DNA of 64,000 nucleotides from Streptomyces smyrnaeus (GCF_017676345.1 NZ_JAFFZM010000005.1:248001-312000), one strand, 5' to 3'. Shown: positions 43,988-56,200, numbered from the stretch's first letter. Numbers and translations: made by a program. The notes: generated by a model not told the origin, from the sequence alone.

Positions 43988-44995
43988 TTAAGTCAACTCC
44001 GCGAGCACTCGCAAGGTCGTCGGGTCCGGTGCCGTCACCAGCAGGTCCGTCACGGGCCCCGAGCGCCACAGCTCCAGCCGCTCCGCTATCCGCCGGCGCG
44101 GGCCGACCAGTGAGATCTCGTCGGCGAAGGCGTCGGGCACGGCGTGCACCGCCTCCTGCCGCCGCCCCTCGGCGAAGAGCGCCTGGACGCGGGCGGCGTC
44201 CTCGGCGTACCCCATGCGCCCCATCAGCTCCGCGTGGAAGTTGCGGCGCGCGTGGCCCATACCGCCGATGTAGAAGCCGAGCATCGCCTTGACCGGCAGC
44301 AGCCCCTCCGCGACGTCGTCGCAGACGCGGGCCTGTGCCATCGGGGCGACCAGGAATCCGGGCGGTGCCTCGGCCAGCGCGGCCTCGTACACCGGGGCCC
44401 GGGTGGGCGACCAGTACAGGGGCAGCCAGCCGTCGGCGATACGGGCGGTCTGCGCGACGTTCTTGGGGCCCTCGGCCCCCAGCAGTACCGGCAGATCGGC
44501 GCGCAGCGGGTGGGTGATCGGCTTGAGCGGCTTGCCCATGCCGGTGCCGTCCGGGCCGGCGTACGGGTGCGTGTGGTAGCGCCCGTCCAGCCGTACGGGC
44601 GCCTTGCGGCGCAGCACTTGCCGTACGACGTCCACGTACTCGCGGGTCAGGGTGAGCGGGGAGGCGGGGAACGGGCGCCCGTACCAGCCCTCCACCACCT
44701 GCGGCCCGGACAGTCCCAGGCCGAGCAGCAGCCGGCCGCCGGAGAGGTGGTCGAGGGTGAGCGCGTGCATCGCGGTGGCGGTCGGGGTGCGGGCCGCCAT
44801 CTGGGCGACCGCGGTACCCAACCGGATGTGTGAGGTGTGCGCGGCGATCCAGGTGAGCGCGGTGAACGCGTCCGAGCCCCACGACTCGGCGGTCCACACC
44901 GAGTGGTAGCCCAGCTCCTCGGCCCGGCGGACGAGTTCGAGGTGGCGCGGGTCGGGGCCGCGCCCCCAGTAGCCGAGCGCCAGTCCCAGCCGCAT
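43988..44995 (-). CDS. LLM-class F420-dependent oxidoreductase (Rv3520c-like)
   Basis: A 335-residue luciferase-like F420 enzyme. It resembles M. tuberculosis Rv3520c, a cholesterol-cluster gene, in many blocks: MRLGLALGYWG, LGYHSVWTAESWGSDA, LGTAVAQMAARTPTATAM, LDHLSGGRLLLGLGLSGPQVVEGWYG, LTREYVDVVRQVLRR, VLLGAEGPKNVAQTARIADGWLP and GGMGHARRNFHAELMGRMGY. Its reaction is unknown. The palindrome TTGACAGGGCGTCAG (45039) lies 44 bp upstream of the start, similar to the one in front of CYP125. It is convergent with the glycosyltransferase operon. Confidence 0.85.
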   Translation of the reverse strand: MRLGLALGYWGRGPDPRHLELVRRAEELGYHSVWTAESWGSDAFTALTWIAAHTSHIRLGTAVAQMAARTPTATAMHALTLDHLSGGRLLLGLGLSGPQVVEGWYGRPFPASPLTLTREYVDVVRQVLRRKAPVRLDGRYHTHPYAGPDGTGMGKPLKPITHPLRADLPVLLGAEGPKNVAQTARIADGWLPLYWSPTRAPVYEAALAEAPPGFLVAPMAQARVCDDVAEGLLPVKAMLGFYIGGMGHARRNFHAELMGRMGYAEDAARVQALFAEGRRQEAVHAVPDAFADEISLVGPRRRIAERLELWRSGPVTDLLVTAPDPTTLRVLAELT

Positions 44996-45038
44996 CCGCC
45001 GCCTCCCTCCTCTTCCGCAGCACCGCGCCCGCCCTGAG

Positions 45039-45053
45039 TTGACAGGGCGTCAG
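45039..45053. promoter_or_regulatory. CTGACG-type palindrome upstream of the Rv3520c-like gene
   Basis: TTGACAGGGCGTCAG, a variant of the CTGACG-N3-CGTCAG sites at 18215 and 57607. It also contains TTGACA, so it could partly be a -35 element on the plus strand. Confidence 0.4.
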
Positions 45054-45079
45054 TTCGCTGGTCCGGCAGCGTACGGCAA

Positions 45080-45109
45080 CGGCCCCCCGCCCGGAAGGGC
45101 GAGGGGCCG
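45080..45109 (-). terminator. Hairpin terminator after the DUF5336 gene
   Basis: Stem CGGCCCCCCGCCC/GGGCGAGGGGCCG with a single C-A mismatch and a GGAA tetraloop, 21 bp beyond the stop codon at 45130. Confidence 0.75.
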
Positions 45110-45129
45110 CTGTGCTGCCCGGCTGCGGC

Positions 45130-46011
45130 TCAGCCGCGCTGGATGTTGGAGGTGTCCTGCAGGACGCCGCGGCGGCCGTCCTGCGTCTGCGCGATCAGTG
45201 CCTGACCGCGCTGCTCCACGGCCAGGTACCAGGTGCCGGGCGCCAACTCGGCGATCGGCTGCGGCGAGCCGTCCTCGGGGAAGAGCGGACGCGCCATCGG
45301 GACGGCGAACCAGAACGGCTGGAAGTTCGGGTCCGGGGCGCCACCGGCGGGACCCTGGGCGCCGCCCGCGGGCTGGGCCGGGCCGGGCTGGCCCGGCTGC
45401 CCGGCCTGCGGCTGGCCCGGCTGCTGCCCGTACGGCTGGCCCTGACCGGGCTGTGCGCCGTAGGGACCCGGCTGGCCGCCCTGCGGGCCGCCCGGGTAGC
45501 CGTAGCCGCCCTGCTGCGGGTACTGCCCGCCGTAGGGGGCGGGGCCCGCGCCGCCCGCGGGCACCAGCGGGGCGCCGAGGGCCGGGACGATCGGCGTGAT
45601 GAACGCGGCGACCGCGGCGATCAGGGTGGCGAGCACCGCCAGGATGGCACCGGCGCTGACGTTGGCGCCGTCCGGCGCGAGCATCAGCGACCACACCGCA
45701 CCCCACGCGGAGGTCAGGATCAGGCCGGTCCCGAGCTGCGGCAGCGTCACCGGGCCCAACTTGCGGCCCTCCGGCAGGAAGCGGCCGATGACCAGCAGTG
45801 CGGCACCGATGATGCCTGCCAGGAACACCGAAGGCAGGACGATCAGCAGCTGGTCCGTGTCCTCCCAGGCGTTGAAGCTCGGCGCCTTGTCACAGTACTC
45901 AGCAGGGCCGTCGCACTCTGTCGAGAAGTAATCGAGGAACGAAGCGATGAACAGCAGCACCGCTGCTCCTATCACCGCGCCGTCGCCTCGCGTGAGCGAG
46001 CGGATGTTCAC
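45130..46011 (-). CDS. DUF5336-like membrane protein with Gly/Gln/Pro-rich linker
   Basis: A 293-residue protein. Four hydrophobic segments lie in residues 12-150 (DGAVIGAAVLLFIASFLDYF, LLIVLPSVFLAGIIGAALLV, GLILTSAWGAVWSLML, AILAVLATLIAAVAAFI). A Pro/Gly/Gln/Tyr linker (about 155-225) and a globular tail with PNFQPFWFAVPMARPLF and VLQDTSNIQR follow. The first loop has a Cys pair (TECDGPAEYCD). The layout matches actinobacterial DUF5336 proteins of unknown role. The GTG start has AAGGA 7 nt upstream. Confidence 0.75.
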   Translation of the reverse strand: MNIRSLTRGDGAVIGAAVLLFIASFLDYFSTECDGPAEYCDKAPSFNAWEDTDQLLIVLPSVFLAGIIGAALLVIGRFLPEGRKLGPVTLPQLGTGLILTSAWGAVWSLMLAPDGANVSAGAILAVLATLIAAVAAFITPIVPALGAPLVPAGGAGPAPYGGQYPQQGGYGYPGGPQGGQPGPYGAQPGQGQPYGQQPGQPQAGQPGQPGPAQPAGGAQGPAGGAPDPNFQPFWFAVPMARPLFPEDGSPQPIAELAPGTWYLAVEQRGQALIAQTQDGRRGVLQDTSNIQRG

Positions 46012-46132
46012 GTGGGGTCCTTAATCGGTCTTGTCATGGTTGAGGTCTGCCGGGGGTGAGCACCCCATCGTACGGATGACACTACGGGCCGCGCCGGGGG
46101 GTTCGCCTGTCGGTTTCATGCTTCCCCGTCTC

Positions 46133-47089
46133 TCAGTCGAGGAATGCGGTGATGCCGTCCGCGACCCCGCGCGCCGCCTTTTCACGCCACTTCTCCGACG
46201 TGAGGAGTGCGGCATCGGCCGGGTCACGCATGTTGCCGCATTCGAGGAAGACTTTGGGGACTTTGCTGAGGTTGAGTCCGCCCAGATCGCCTCTGGTGTC
46301 CAAACCGTTGCCGTCGCCCAGGTAGTTCGCGGGCGGCTCGTCGGTGGCTTTGCGGAACGCGTCGCGCAGGTCGGTGCCCAGCTGCCGGGAGGGGCCCACG
46401 ATCTTGCGGGTGTCGGCCTCCCCCTTGTGCACGGATGCGGGGAGAATCACATGGAAACCGCGGCTTCCGGCGGGTGCGCCGTCCGCATGGAGCGAAATGG
46501 CGGCGTCCGCTTGTGCTTGATTCCCTTTCCTCGCACGTTCGTCCACGCACGGGCCGTACGGCTCCTTGCCGTCATGGGTGAACTTGACGGTCGCACCGCG
46601 TTCTCGTAGCTGTGTACGGACGCGGCGCGCCAGATCGAGAGTGAACTCGGCCTCCGGGTAACCGGAATTGGTCGCGGTGCCCGTGGTGTCGCATTCCTTC
46701 TTTCCCGTGCCGATATCGACGGGCCGGGAAATCTTGCCGGGCTGGTCGCGATTGCGAGGATTGTGGCCCGGGTCGAGGACGATCACTTTGCCCCGCAGCG
46801 GTGAGGCCCCGGGCTTGTGCGCCCCCTGGCGCCCGTCGTCGTCCTTGCCGCTGTGCTCCTTGCCGCCGTGCTTGTCGTCGCCGTGCTTGTCGTCGTCCTT
46901 CTCGCCGCTCCGGCCGTCGCGCTCGCCGGTCGGGGTGGGCGAGGATCGGGACGGCCGGTCGCTCCCGCCGCCCTCGCTGTCGCCGAACGCCCCGCACCCG
47001 GCGGCACCCAGGCACACGGCCCCCACGACCAGCACGGCCGCCATACGCCGGCCCGCTCGCCGCCGCCCCACGAAGCATCCATTCGACAC
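46133..47089 (-). CDS. Lipoprotein N-acetylmuramoyl-L-alanine amidase (Amidase_3)
   Basis: A 318-residue exported amidase that cuts the lactyl-L-Ala bond of peptidoglycan. Signal segment MAAVLVVGAVCLGAAGC ends in a lipobox, so it is probably membrane-tethered. A highly charged linker rich in Lys, Asp and His (DDDKHGDDKHGGKEHSG) follows. The catalytic domain has zinc ligands in VIVLDPGHN, GYPEAEFTLDLA and ISLHADG, and the catalytic Glu in VFLECGNMRD. Start uncertain: GTG 47089 gives an RRRAGRR n-region; a GTG at 47152 would overlap the upstream gene by 8 bp. Confidence 0.85.
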   Translation of the reverse strand: MSNGCFVGRRRAGRRMAAVLVVGAVCLGAAGCGAFGDSEGGGSDRPSRSSPTPTGERDGRSGEKDDDKHGDDKHGGKEHSGKDDDGRQGAHKPGASPLRGKVIVLDPGHNPRNRDQPGKISRPVDIGTGKKECDTTGTATNSGYPEAEFTLDLARRVRTQLRERGATVKFTHDGKEPYGPCVDERARKGNQAQADAAISLHADGAPAGSRGFHVILPASVHKGEADTRKIVGPSRQLGTDLRDAFRKATDEPPANYLGDGNGLDTRGDLGGLNLSKVPKVFLECGNMRDPADAALLTSEKWREKAARGVADGITAFLD

Positions 47090-47144
47090 GGGCACCGATG
47101 CTAGAGCCTCGGGGCCGCGCCGCCTCCGTCCGGTTCCCGGATCG

Positions 47145-47831
<687 letters not shown>

Positions 47832-47949
47832 TCATCCGGGAGGGCTGGGCTGCTGCCGTGCGGTGGGCTGCTCCATGCTGCCCTACCGGCAACGGCCGCA
47901 CGGGCGGCAGGTACCCTCACCGGACTGTTACGGGACACGGGGGAGTGGA

Positions 47950-49128
47950 GTGACGGGAAGCGACAGGTCCGATACGTCCGCCGCCGGGGCGTCCCGGCGC
48001 CGCAAAGGCCTCGGCAGAGGTCTCGCGGTGCTGCTGGGACTCGGCGTACTGGCCGGCGCCGGGCTCGGCACCTGGGCCACCGGTACCTGGCCGTTCGACA
48101 AGGCGAGTTACTGCTGGGGCGCCTGGCAGGAGAGCGACGGCGACGTTCCCGACTTCCTCGACAGCGACCTGGACGGGTACGAGCGCACCGGCAAGCAGTC
48201 CGCCGCACCCCGCAAGGGCGGGCGCGCCACCTGCTCGGTGACGTTGAAGGAGAAGTCCGCCGCCGGTGACAGCAGTACGCAGACCGGCAACCCGTACGGC
48301 GGATCAGTCCAGGAGACCGACCACCAGGAGCGGGTCACCGCCGAGGTCGCACCCGTACCGCGCGGTGCCACGGACCGGCGCGCGTGGCTGCGGGACTTCC
48401 TGGACGCGGAGTCGGCGCCGCTGCCGGACGGTCTGCCCGGGCTGGTGGGCAACCGGCGTGCCGTCTTCGTCCTCCCGGAGAAGTGCGACACCTCCGACGG
48501 GCGGCCCACCGTGGTGACCGTCGAGGGCTCCTCGAACTCCCCCCTGCGCTCGGCGGCTTTCGTGGGCTCCGAGACGCAGGTCGCCGAGCTGCTGCTCTCC
48601 CTCGCGAACAAGGCCGCGGGGCAGGCGGGCTGCGCGCCCGGCGAGCCGTTCGAGGTCACCTCGCCGCTCGCCGCCGCAGACGCCGACGACGACCTCTCGG
48701 CACAGGGGCGGGAGCTGTGCCGGATCCCCGGCTTCCGGTTCGATCTGGACAAGAACGACCGCTACAAGGCCCGGATCGGGGCCGTCCGCGACGATCTGCA
48801 GACCTGTTCGGTGATCGACGAGACGGACGTGCGCAATCCAACCTCCGCGGCCCTGTTCGTGATGGTCTCCCGGCCCCGGCTCGCCGCCCTCTTCACGGGG
48901 CTGGCGCCCGATGCCTCACCCGGCAAGGGCTGGCGCGGCAAGGGGAAGGTCGGCGACGAGCGCGGGCTGCTCACCGTCACCTGCGACGGCAGGCCCACCG
49001 TCTTCTACATGGAACTCGACGGCCTCCTGTCCGCCGCCGCCGATCCCGGCCCGCGCCGGGTGTTCGCGGCCACCGCCGACTCCGTCGCCGACCGCCTCGG
49101 CTGCGCCCCGGTGGCGCCCGCGTCATGA
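47950..49128 (+). CDS. Anchored extracytoplasmic protein, member 1 of tandem paralogue pair
   Basis: A 392-residue protein with one N-terminal membrane helix (about 23-42, LAVLLGLGVLAGAGLGTWA) and an extracytoplasmic domain with six or more Cys (KASYCWGAW, ATCSVT, EKCDTSD, AGCAPGE, ELCRIPG, QTCSVID, VTCDGRP, LGCAPV). It resembles the next gene: both have W-P/LPF then CWG at the domain start, R-(A/E)-W-x-R-x-F, an LPE-(K/S)-C block and a terminal A-D/E-R-(L/I)-G-C. I know no function. GTG 47950 is preceded by GGGGGAG. The next gene overlaps its stop (ATGA). Confidence 0.75.
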   Translation: MTGSDRSDTSAAGASRRRKGLGRGLAVLLGLGVLAGAGLGTWATGTWPFDKASYCWGAWQESDGDVPDFLDSDLDGYERTGKQSAAPRKGGRATCSVTLKEKSAAGDSSTQTGNPYGGSVQETDHQERVTAEVAPVPRGATDRRAWLRDFLDAESAPLPDGLPGLVGNRRAVFVLPEKCDTSDGRPTVVTVEGSSNSPLRSAAFVGSETQVAELLLSLANKAAGQAGCAPGEPFEVTSPLAAADADDDLSAQGRELCRIPGFRFDLDKNDRYKARIGAVRDDLQTCSVIDETDVRNPTSAALFVMVSRPRLAALFTGLAPDASPGKGWRGKGKVGDERGLLTVTCDGRPTVFYMELDGLLSAAADPGPRRVFAATADSVADRLGCAPVAPAS

Positions 49129-50441
49129 GCCAACAGCGGCCCGAAGAACAGGACAGGGACAGGGAGAGGGACCAGATGCCTCAGGAGGAGCCGGACCCCA
49201 CCCGGACCCCGGCACCCGAACCGGCACCGGAGCCCGACGCGGCACCGGAGCCCCACGCGGGACCGGAGACCGTCCCCGGCCGGGAGGAACCCGAGCCGCA
49301 GCGGGAAGCTGTCCCGGCCCCGACCCCGCGGGGTCGGCGGCTGCGGCGGCTGCTCCGCGGCAGGCCGGGCGCGGCCGTCGTCGGCGCCGTCGTCGGGGCG
49401 CTGCTGGCCGGGGGCACCGCAGCCTGGCGCGCGGGAGAACTGCCCTTCACATCACGGGACATGTGCTGGGGCTCGCTGTCCGCCGACACCGTGGACCGCC
49501 TCGTCACGAACGGGGACATCCGGTCGGCCGAGTTGTCGCTGCGGACGACCGGCGACATCGGCGGCTCCAGCACCGAGTGCCGTCTCCAGCGCTGGGAGGA
49601 CGACGAGCTCAAGTGGGAGATCTCGGCGCAGGTCCGAAGGCTCGAACAGTTCAACGGCCGGGGCGCGCGCGAGTGGACCCGCCAGTTCCTCTCCCCGGCG
49701 ATGGTTCCGCTGGGCGGTGACACCCCGGGCATGGTCTCCCCCTCCCGTGCCTGGGTGGCCCTGCCCGAGAGCTGCACGGGCGGCGGGGGTCACGACGATC
49801 CGCCGACGGTCGTCTCGCTCTCCTCCGGCTCGCTCGACTCGTTCGAGGAAGACCCGGACAAGGCGCGGGAGTACCGGACCGCGATGGCCGACGCCGTGAT
49901 CGAGCTGACCAACGGTGTGCTGGCCGAGAAGGGGTGCCAGGGGCGCTATCCGCAGCCGGGCGAGTTGGCCCGGCTCCCGGAGCGCCGGCCCCTGGACGAG
50001 CACGGCGTGGAGGAGCTGTGCGGTCTCAAGGGCACCCGGCTGCCCGCGCTGTTGAAGGGCTCGGGGGACGACTCCAAGGCGATACGCGTCACCACCGACG
50101 TCTCGGGTCCGGCGCACTCGTGCGAGTACGGCCGGAACTTCGACCTGGACGCGACCAGGTTCACCACGATCGAGAACCCGAACCTGGCAGGCTTCGTCAT
50201 ACCGCTGGCCTACAGCAGCCCCGTACGGTTCCGCGGCGACGGCTTCGGCGGAGTCTTCGGCGACATGAGCGTCTACATCGCCACCTGCCAGACCGGCCCC
50301 GTCGCCTTCCTGGTGCAGCAGGAGCGGGTCGACGGCAAGCGCGAGCCGATGGTGGAGCTGCTGCCCGCCTACGTCTCCGCAGAGGCCGAGCGGATCGGCT
50401 GCGGAAAGGTGAAGGTGACCGGCTCCGAGCCCGCCCTGTGA
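49125..50441 (+). CDS. Anchored extracytoplasmic protein, member 2 of tandem paralogue pair
   Basis: A 438-residue protein. A long cytoplasmic Glu/Pro-rich tail (1-70) is followed by a membrane helix (about 83-102, AAVVGAVVGALLAGGTAAW) and an extracytoplasmic domain paralogous to the previous protein (LPFTSRDMCWGSL, STECRLQRW, REWTRQFLSPAMVPL, ALPESCTG, LCGLKGTRLP, IGCGKVKVTG). Alternating cysteines suggest disulfides. A paired signalling or envelope role is possible but not shown. ATG 49125 overlaps the stop of member 1, so they are translated together. The end lies 56 bp before the KstR box of the next operon. Confidence 0.75.
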   Translation: MSQQRPEEQDRDRERDQMPQEEPDPTRTPAPEPAPEPDAAPEPHAGPETVPGREEPEPQREAVPAPTPRGRRLRRLLRGRPGAAVVGAVVGALLAGGTAAWRAGELPFTSRDMCWGSLSADTVDRLVTNGDIRSAELSLRTTGDIGGSSTECRLQRWEDDELKWEISAQVRRLEQFNGRGAREWTRQFLSPAMVPLGGDTPGMVSPSRAWVALPESCTGGGGHDDPPTVVSLSSGSLDSFEEDPDKAREYRTAMADAVIELTNGVLAEKGCQGRYPQPGELARLPERRPLDEHGVEELCGLKGTRLPALLKGSGDDSKAIRVTTDVSGPAHSCEYGRNFDLDATRFTTIENPNLAGFVIPLAYSSPVRFRGDGFGGVFGDMSVYIATCQTGPVAFLVQQERVDGKREPMVELLPAYVSAEAERIGCGKVKVTGSEPAL

Positions 50442-50497
50442 CCGCACGGCCCGGCCGCCGGACGCCCATCCCGCCTCTTCCCCGCCTTCCCTCCTAC

Positions 50498-50511
50498 TGG
50501 AACGTGTTCTA
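50498..50511. promoter_or_regulatory. Perfect KstR box in front of the acyl-CoA dehydrogenase operon
   Basis: TGGAACGTGTTCTA matches TNNAACNNGTTNNA fully. It ends only 11 bp before the ATG I chose, so the start of transcription must be very close to the start codon. Confidence 0.8.
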
Positions 50512-50522
50512 CTGTGCCCCGC

Positions 50523-52823
<2,301 letters not shown>

Positions 52824-52852
52824 CCGGACCGGCCACGGACCAAGGAGCACGG

Positions 52853-54046
52853 ATGACCGGTACAGCGTTCGTCGTCGGCGTCGGGATGACCCGGTTCGTC
52901 AAGCCCGAGTCGGGTGAGTGGCGGTACTGGGAGATGGCCCAGGAGGCGGGCGGTACCGCGCTCACCGACGCGGGGCTCGACTACGGCTTGATCGAGCAGG
53001 CCGTCGTCGGCCACTGCCAACAGCCCTCCACGGCGGCCCAGCGCGCCGTCTACCAGCTCGGTCTCACCGGTATCCCCGTCTACAACGTCAACAACAACTG
53101 CGCCACCGGCTCCACCGCGCTGCTGATGGCCCGCCAGTTCGTGGCCTCGGGGCTGAACGACTGCGTACTGGCGCTCGGTTTCGAGCAGATGAAGAAGGGC
53201 GCCCTGGGTGCGGGCGCCGGCAGCGGGGACTTCGCGGCGTCCCCCGTCGCACGGCACTACGGCGTCATGGCCGCGCGGCACGGTTTCGGGACGACACCGC
53301 CCACCGCGCAGATCTTCGGCAACGCGGCCCGCGAGCACATGGAGCGGTACGGCACCACCCGCGAACAGCTCGCCGCCGTGGCGGAGAAGAACCACCGGCA
53401 CTCGGCGGCCAACCCCTGTGCCCAGTTCCGGGACGTCCACACGCGGGCCGACATCCTCGGCTCCCGCACCGTCCACGACCCGCTGACCAAGCTGCAGTGC
53501 TCGCCGACCTCCGACGGCGCGGCGGCGGCCGTCCTCGCCTCCGAGCGCTTCGTACGCGACCACGGGCTCCAGGACCAGGCGGTGGCGGTCGCCGGGCAGG
53601 CGATGACCACGGACACCGAGGACAGCTTCGCCTCCGGCTCCTGCATCGATGTGGTGGGCCGCCCCATGTCGCGGGCCGCGGCCACCCGCGCGTACGAGGA
53701 GAGCGGCCTGGGCGCCGAGGACGTGGACGTGATCGAACTGCACGACTGCTTCTCGGTCAACGAGCTGCTGACCTACGAGGCGCTGGGCCTGTGCGCGGAC
53801 GGGGAGTCGGGCGAGCTGGTGGCCTCCGGGGCGACGACGTACGGGGGACGGTGGGTCGTGAACCCCTCCGGCGGCCTCATCTCCAAGGGGCACCCGCTGG
53901 GCGCCACCGGGATCGCCCAGTGCGCGGAGCTGACCTGGCAGCTGCGGGGCCTGGCGGGCGGCCGGCAGGTGCACGGCGCGCGGGTGGGCCTCGCCCACAA
54001 CATCGGGCTGGGCGGCGCCGCGGTGGTCACCCTGCTCCGCCGCTGA
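52853..54046 (+). CDS. Ltp1-like SCP-x thiolase (lipid-transfer protein)
   Basis: A 397-residue thiolase-fold protein of the SCP-x/lipid-transfer family, very similar to M. tuberculosis Ltp1 (Rv2790c). Shared blocks include FVVGVGMTRFVKP, GLTGIPVYNVNNNCATGSTAL (Cys in the nucleophile position), VLALGFEQMKKGALG, DPLTKLQCSPTSDGAAAAVLASE, GQAMTTDTEDSFA, VIELHDCFSVNELLTYEALGL, TTYGGRWVVNPSGGLISKGHPLGATG and HNIGLGGAAVVT. Members act as thiolases or aldolases on steroid and branched acyl-CoA. ATG 52853 has AAGGAG upstream. It is in the KstR-box operon with the double dehydrogenase. Confidence 0.88.
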   Translation: MTGTAFVVGVGMTRFVKPESGEWRYWEMAQEAGGTALTDAGLDYGLIEQAVVGHCQQPSTAAQRAVYQLGLTGIPVYNVNNNCATGSTALLMARQFVASGLNDCVLALGFEQMKKGALGAGAGSGDFAASPVARHYGVMAARHGFGTTPPTAQIFGNAAREHMERYGTTREQLAAVAEKNHRHSAANPCAQFRDVHTRADILGSRTVHDPLTKLQCSPTSDGAAAAVLASERFVRDHGLQDQAVAVAGQAMTTDTEDSFASGSCIDVVGRPMSRAAATRAYEESGLGAEDVDVIELHDCFSVNELLTYEALGLCADGESGELVASGATTYGGRWVVNPSGGLISKGHPLGATGIAQCAELTWQLRGLAGGRQVHGARVGLAHNIGLGGAAVVTLLRR

Positions 54047-54075
54047 CCGGCCCGCCCAGGTGTCACACTACGCGC

Positions 54076-55506
54076 ATGCCGCAGACCGCACAGCCCGCGA
54101 GTTCCCCCTCCATATCCGGCTCCGCCGCCAAGGCGCCCCGCTTGTGGGCGGTCGTACTGGCCGCGTGTGCCGGTCAGTTCCTCGTCGTGCTCGACGTCTC
54201 CGTCGTCAACGTCGCACTCCCCTCCATGCGCGACACCCTCTCCCTCTCCGCGACCGGCCTGCAGTGGGTGGTCAACGCCTACACCCTCACCTTCTCCGGG
54301 CTGATGCTGCTCGGCGGCCGGGCCGCCGACCTGTTCGGCCGCAAGCGGGTCTTCCTGACAGGGCTCGCGCTGTTCACCGCCGCGAGCCTGGCCGGCGGCC
54401 TGGCCCAGGAGCCCTGGCAACTGCTGGCGGCCCGCGGGGTCCAGGGGATGGGTGCCGCGATACTGGCGCCCGCCACTCTCACCCTGCTGACGACCTCCGT
54501 CCCGGAGGGCCCGGCCCGTACCAAGGCGATAGCCACCTGGTCGGCGGTCGGCGCGGGCGGCGGTGCCGCGGGCGGGCTGGTGGGCGGTGTGCTCACCGAC
54601 GCACTGTCCTGGCGCTGGGTCCTGCTGATCAACGTCCCGGTGGGGGTACTGGTGCTGGCGGCGGCGGCCGTGTGGCTGACCGAGAGCCGCGAGGAGTCGG
54701 TACGGCGGCTGGATGTGCCCGGCGCGCTGCTGGCGACGCTGGGCCTGGGCGCCGTGGCCTACGGCATCGTACGGACGGACAGCGCGGGCTGGACGGCGCC
54801 CAGCGCACTGGGCCCGCTGGCCGCCGGGCTGTTGATGCTCGCGCTGTTCGTCGCGGTGGAGGCCCGCTCCCCCGAACCGCTGGTGCCGCTGCGGCTGTTC
54901 CGCAGCCGCGCCGTCTCCTCGGCCAACGTCGCCATCTTCATCAACGGGCTGGCGATGTTCGCCATGTGGTACTTCCTGTCCCTCTACACCCAGAACGTGC
55001 TGCACTACACGCCGCTGCAGGCCGGCTTCGCGCTGGTGCCGCACTCGCTGGCCATCGTCCTGGGCTCCAAGATCGCACCGTTTCTGATGGCGCGGATGGG
55101 CGACCGCCACCTTGCCGTCGCCGGCTCCGCGATGGCGGGGCTGGGCTATGTGTGGCAGGGCACCATGGATGCCGACGGCGCCTATGTGACGACGCTGCTG
55201 GGGCCCGGCGTGCTGATGGCGCTCGGCGCCGGGCTGGCCGCGACGCCGCTGGCCACCATCGCCACCGCGACCGACGACCCGGGCGAGGCGGGCCTGCTGT
55301 CGGGGCTGTTCGGCACCGGCCGCACGATGGGCGGCGCACTGGGACTTGCCGTGCTCTCCACGGTCGCCGCGGCCCGCACCGGCTCCGACGAGGCCCCCGC
55401 GGCGCTGGCCGCCGGATACGGCACGGCCTTCTACGCGGGCGCCGCACTGCTCGGCGTATGTGTGCTGTTCATGCTGATCGCGCTGCCGCGCACGGTGAAG
55501 GACTAG
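54076..55506 (+). CDS. DHA2-type MFS transporter in the steroid operon
   Basis: A 476-residue 14-helix MFS protein of the DHA2 type: LDVSVVNVALPSM (motif D1), GRAADLFGRKRVF (motif A) and the motif C-like VGAGGGAAGGLVGG. It lacks the soluble C-terminal domain of the other DHA2 pump at 9737. It follows the Ltp1 gene after 29 bp and is presumably cotranscribed from the KstR-box promoter, so it may move a steroid or intermediate in or out; classical members are drug exporters. No Shine-Dalgarno is visible before ATG 54076. Confidence 0.87.
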   Translation: MPQTAQPASSPSISGSAAKAPRLWAVVLAACAGQFLVVLDVSVVNVALPSMRDTLSLSATGLQWVVNAYTLTFSGLMLLGGRAADLFGRKRVFLTGLALFTAASLAGGLAQEPWQLLAARGVQGMGAAILAPATLTLLTTSVPEGPARTKAIATWSAVGAGGGAAGGLVGGVLTDALSWRWVLLINVPVGVLVLAAAAVWLTESREESVRRLDVPGALLATLGLGAVAYGIVRTDSAGWTAPSALGPLAAGLLMLALFVAVEARSPEPLVPLRLFRSRAVSSANVAIFINGLAMFAMWYFLSLYTQNVLHYTPLQAGFALVPHSLAIVLGSKIAPFLMARMGDRHLAVAGSAMAGLGYVWQGTMDADGAYVTTLLGPGVLMALGAGLAATPLATIATATDDPGEAGLLSGLFGTGRTMGGALGLAVLSTVAAARTGSDEAPAALAAGYGTAFYAGAALLGVCVLFMLIALPRTVKD

Positions 55507-55594
55507 GGCTCGCACTTCCTGCGCAGCCGGGGCAGCGCTCCGGCAGGGGCAGCCCCTCATCGGAGCAGGCGAGCTCCTCGGAGCGGACGAGGAC

Positions 55595-56200
55595 TCAGAG
55601 CCATCCGTTGCGGCGGGCCGCGGACAGCGCCTCCATCCGATTGCGGGTGGCGGTCTTGCCGATGGCGGCGGACAGATAGTTGCGCACGGTCGCGCTCGAC
55701 AGATGCAGCCGGGCGGCGATGTCCGCCACGGTCGAGCCGTCCGCGGCGGCGGACAGCACCTCGCGTTCCCGCTGCGTCAGCGGGTTGGGCCCGGTGCTCA
55801 GGGCCGCCGCGGCCAGCGCCGGGTCGATGACGCGTTCGCCCGCCAGCGCCTTGCGGATCGCTCCGGCCAGTTCCTCGACGGGCCCGTCCTTGACGAGGAA
55901 GCCGCGGGCCCCGGACTCCATCGCGCGGCGCAGATAGCCGGGCCTGCCGAACGTCGTCAGGATCAGCACCGCGCACGAGGGCAGCCGCTCGCGCAACTCC
56001 GCCGCGGCGTCCAGCCCGCTGCGGCCGGGCAGTTCGATGTCGAGCAGCGCCACGTCGGGCTCCGCGTCCAGCGCCGCCCGCATGATCTCGTCACCGGAGG
56101 CGACCTGCGCGACGACCTCCATGTCGTCCTCCAGGTCGAGCAGCAGGGCGAGCGCGCCGCGCATCATGCCCTGGTCCTCCGCGAGCAGGACCTTGATCAC
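55595..56200 (-). CDS. NarL/LuxR-family response regulator
   Basis: A 201-residue two-component response regulator. The receiver domain (1-120) has the acidic pocket AEDQ, phospho-acceptor Asp54 in DVALLDIELPG, and conserved Thr and Lys in LTTFGRPGYL and FLVKDGP. The C-terminal LuxR HTH (about 140-200) has NPLTQREREVLSAAADGST-VADIAARLHLSSATVRNYL. The GTG start at 56200 overlaps the stop of the histidine kinase gene (GTGA). This is a standard DesK/DesR-like pair; the target genes cannot be told. Confidence 0.9.
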   Translation of the reverse strand: MIKVLLAEDQGMMRGALALLLDLEDDMEVVAQVASGDEIMRAALDAEPDVALLDIELPGRSGLDAAAELRERLPSCAVLILTTFGRPGYLRRAMESGARGFLVKDGPVEELAGAIRKALAGERVIDPALAAAALSTGPNPLTQREREVLSAAADGSTVADIAARLHLSSATVRNYLSAAIGKTATRNRMEALSAARRNGWL

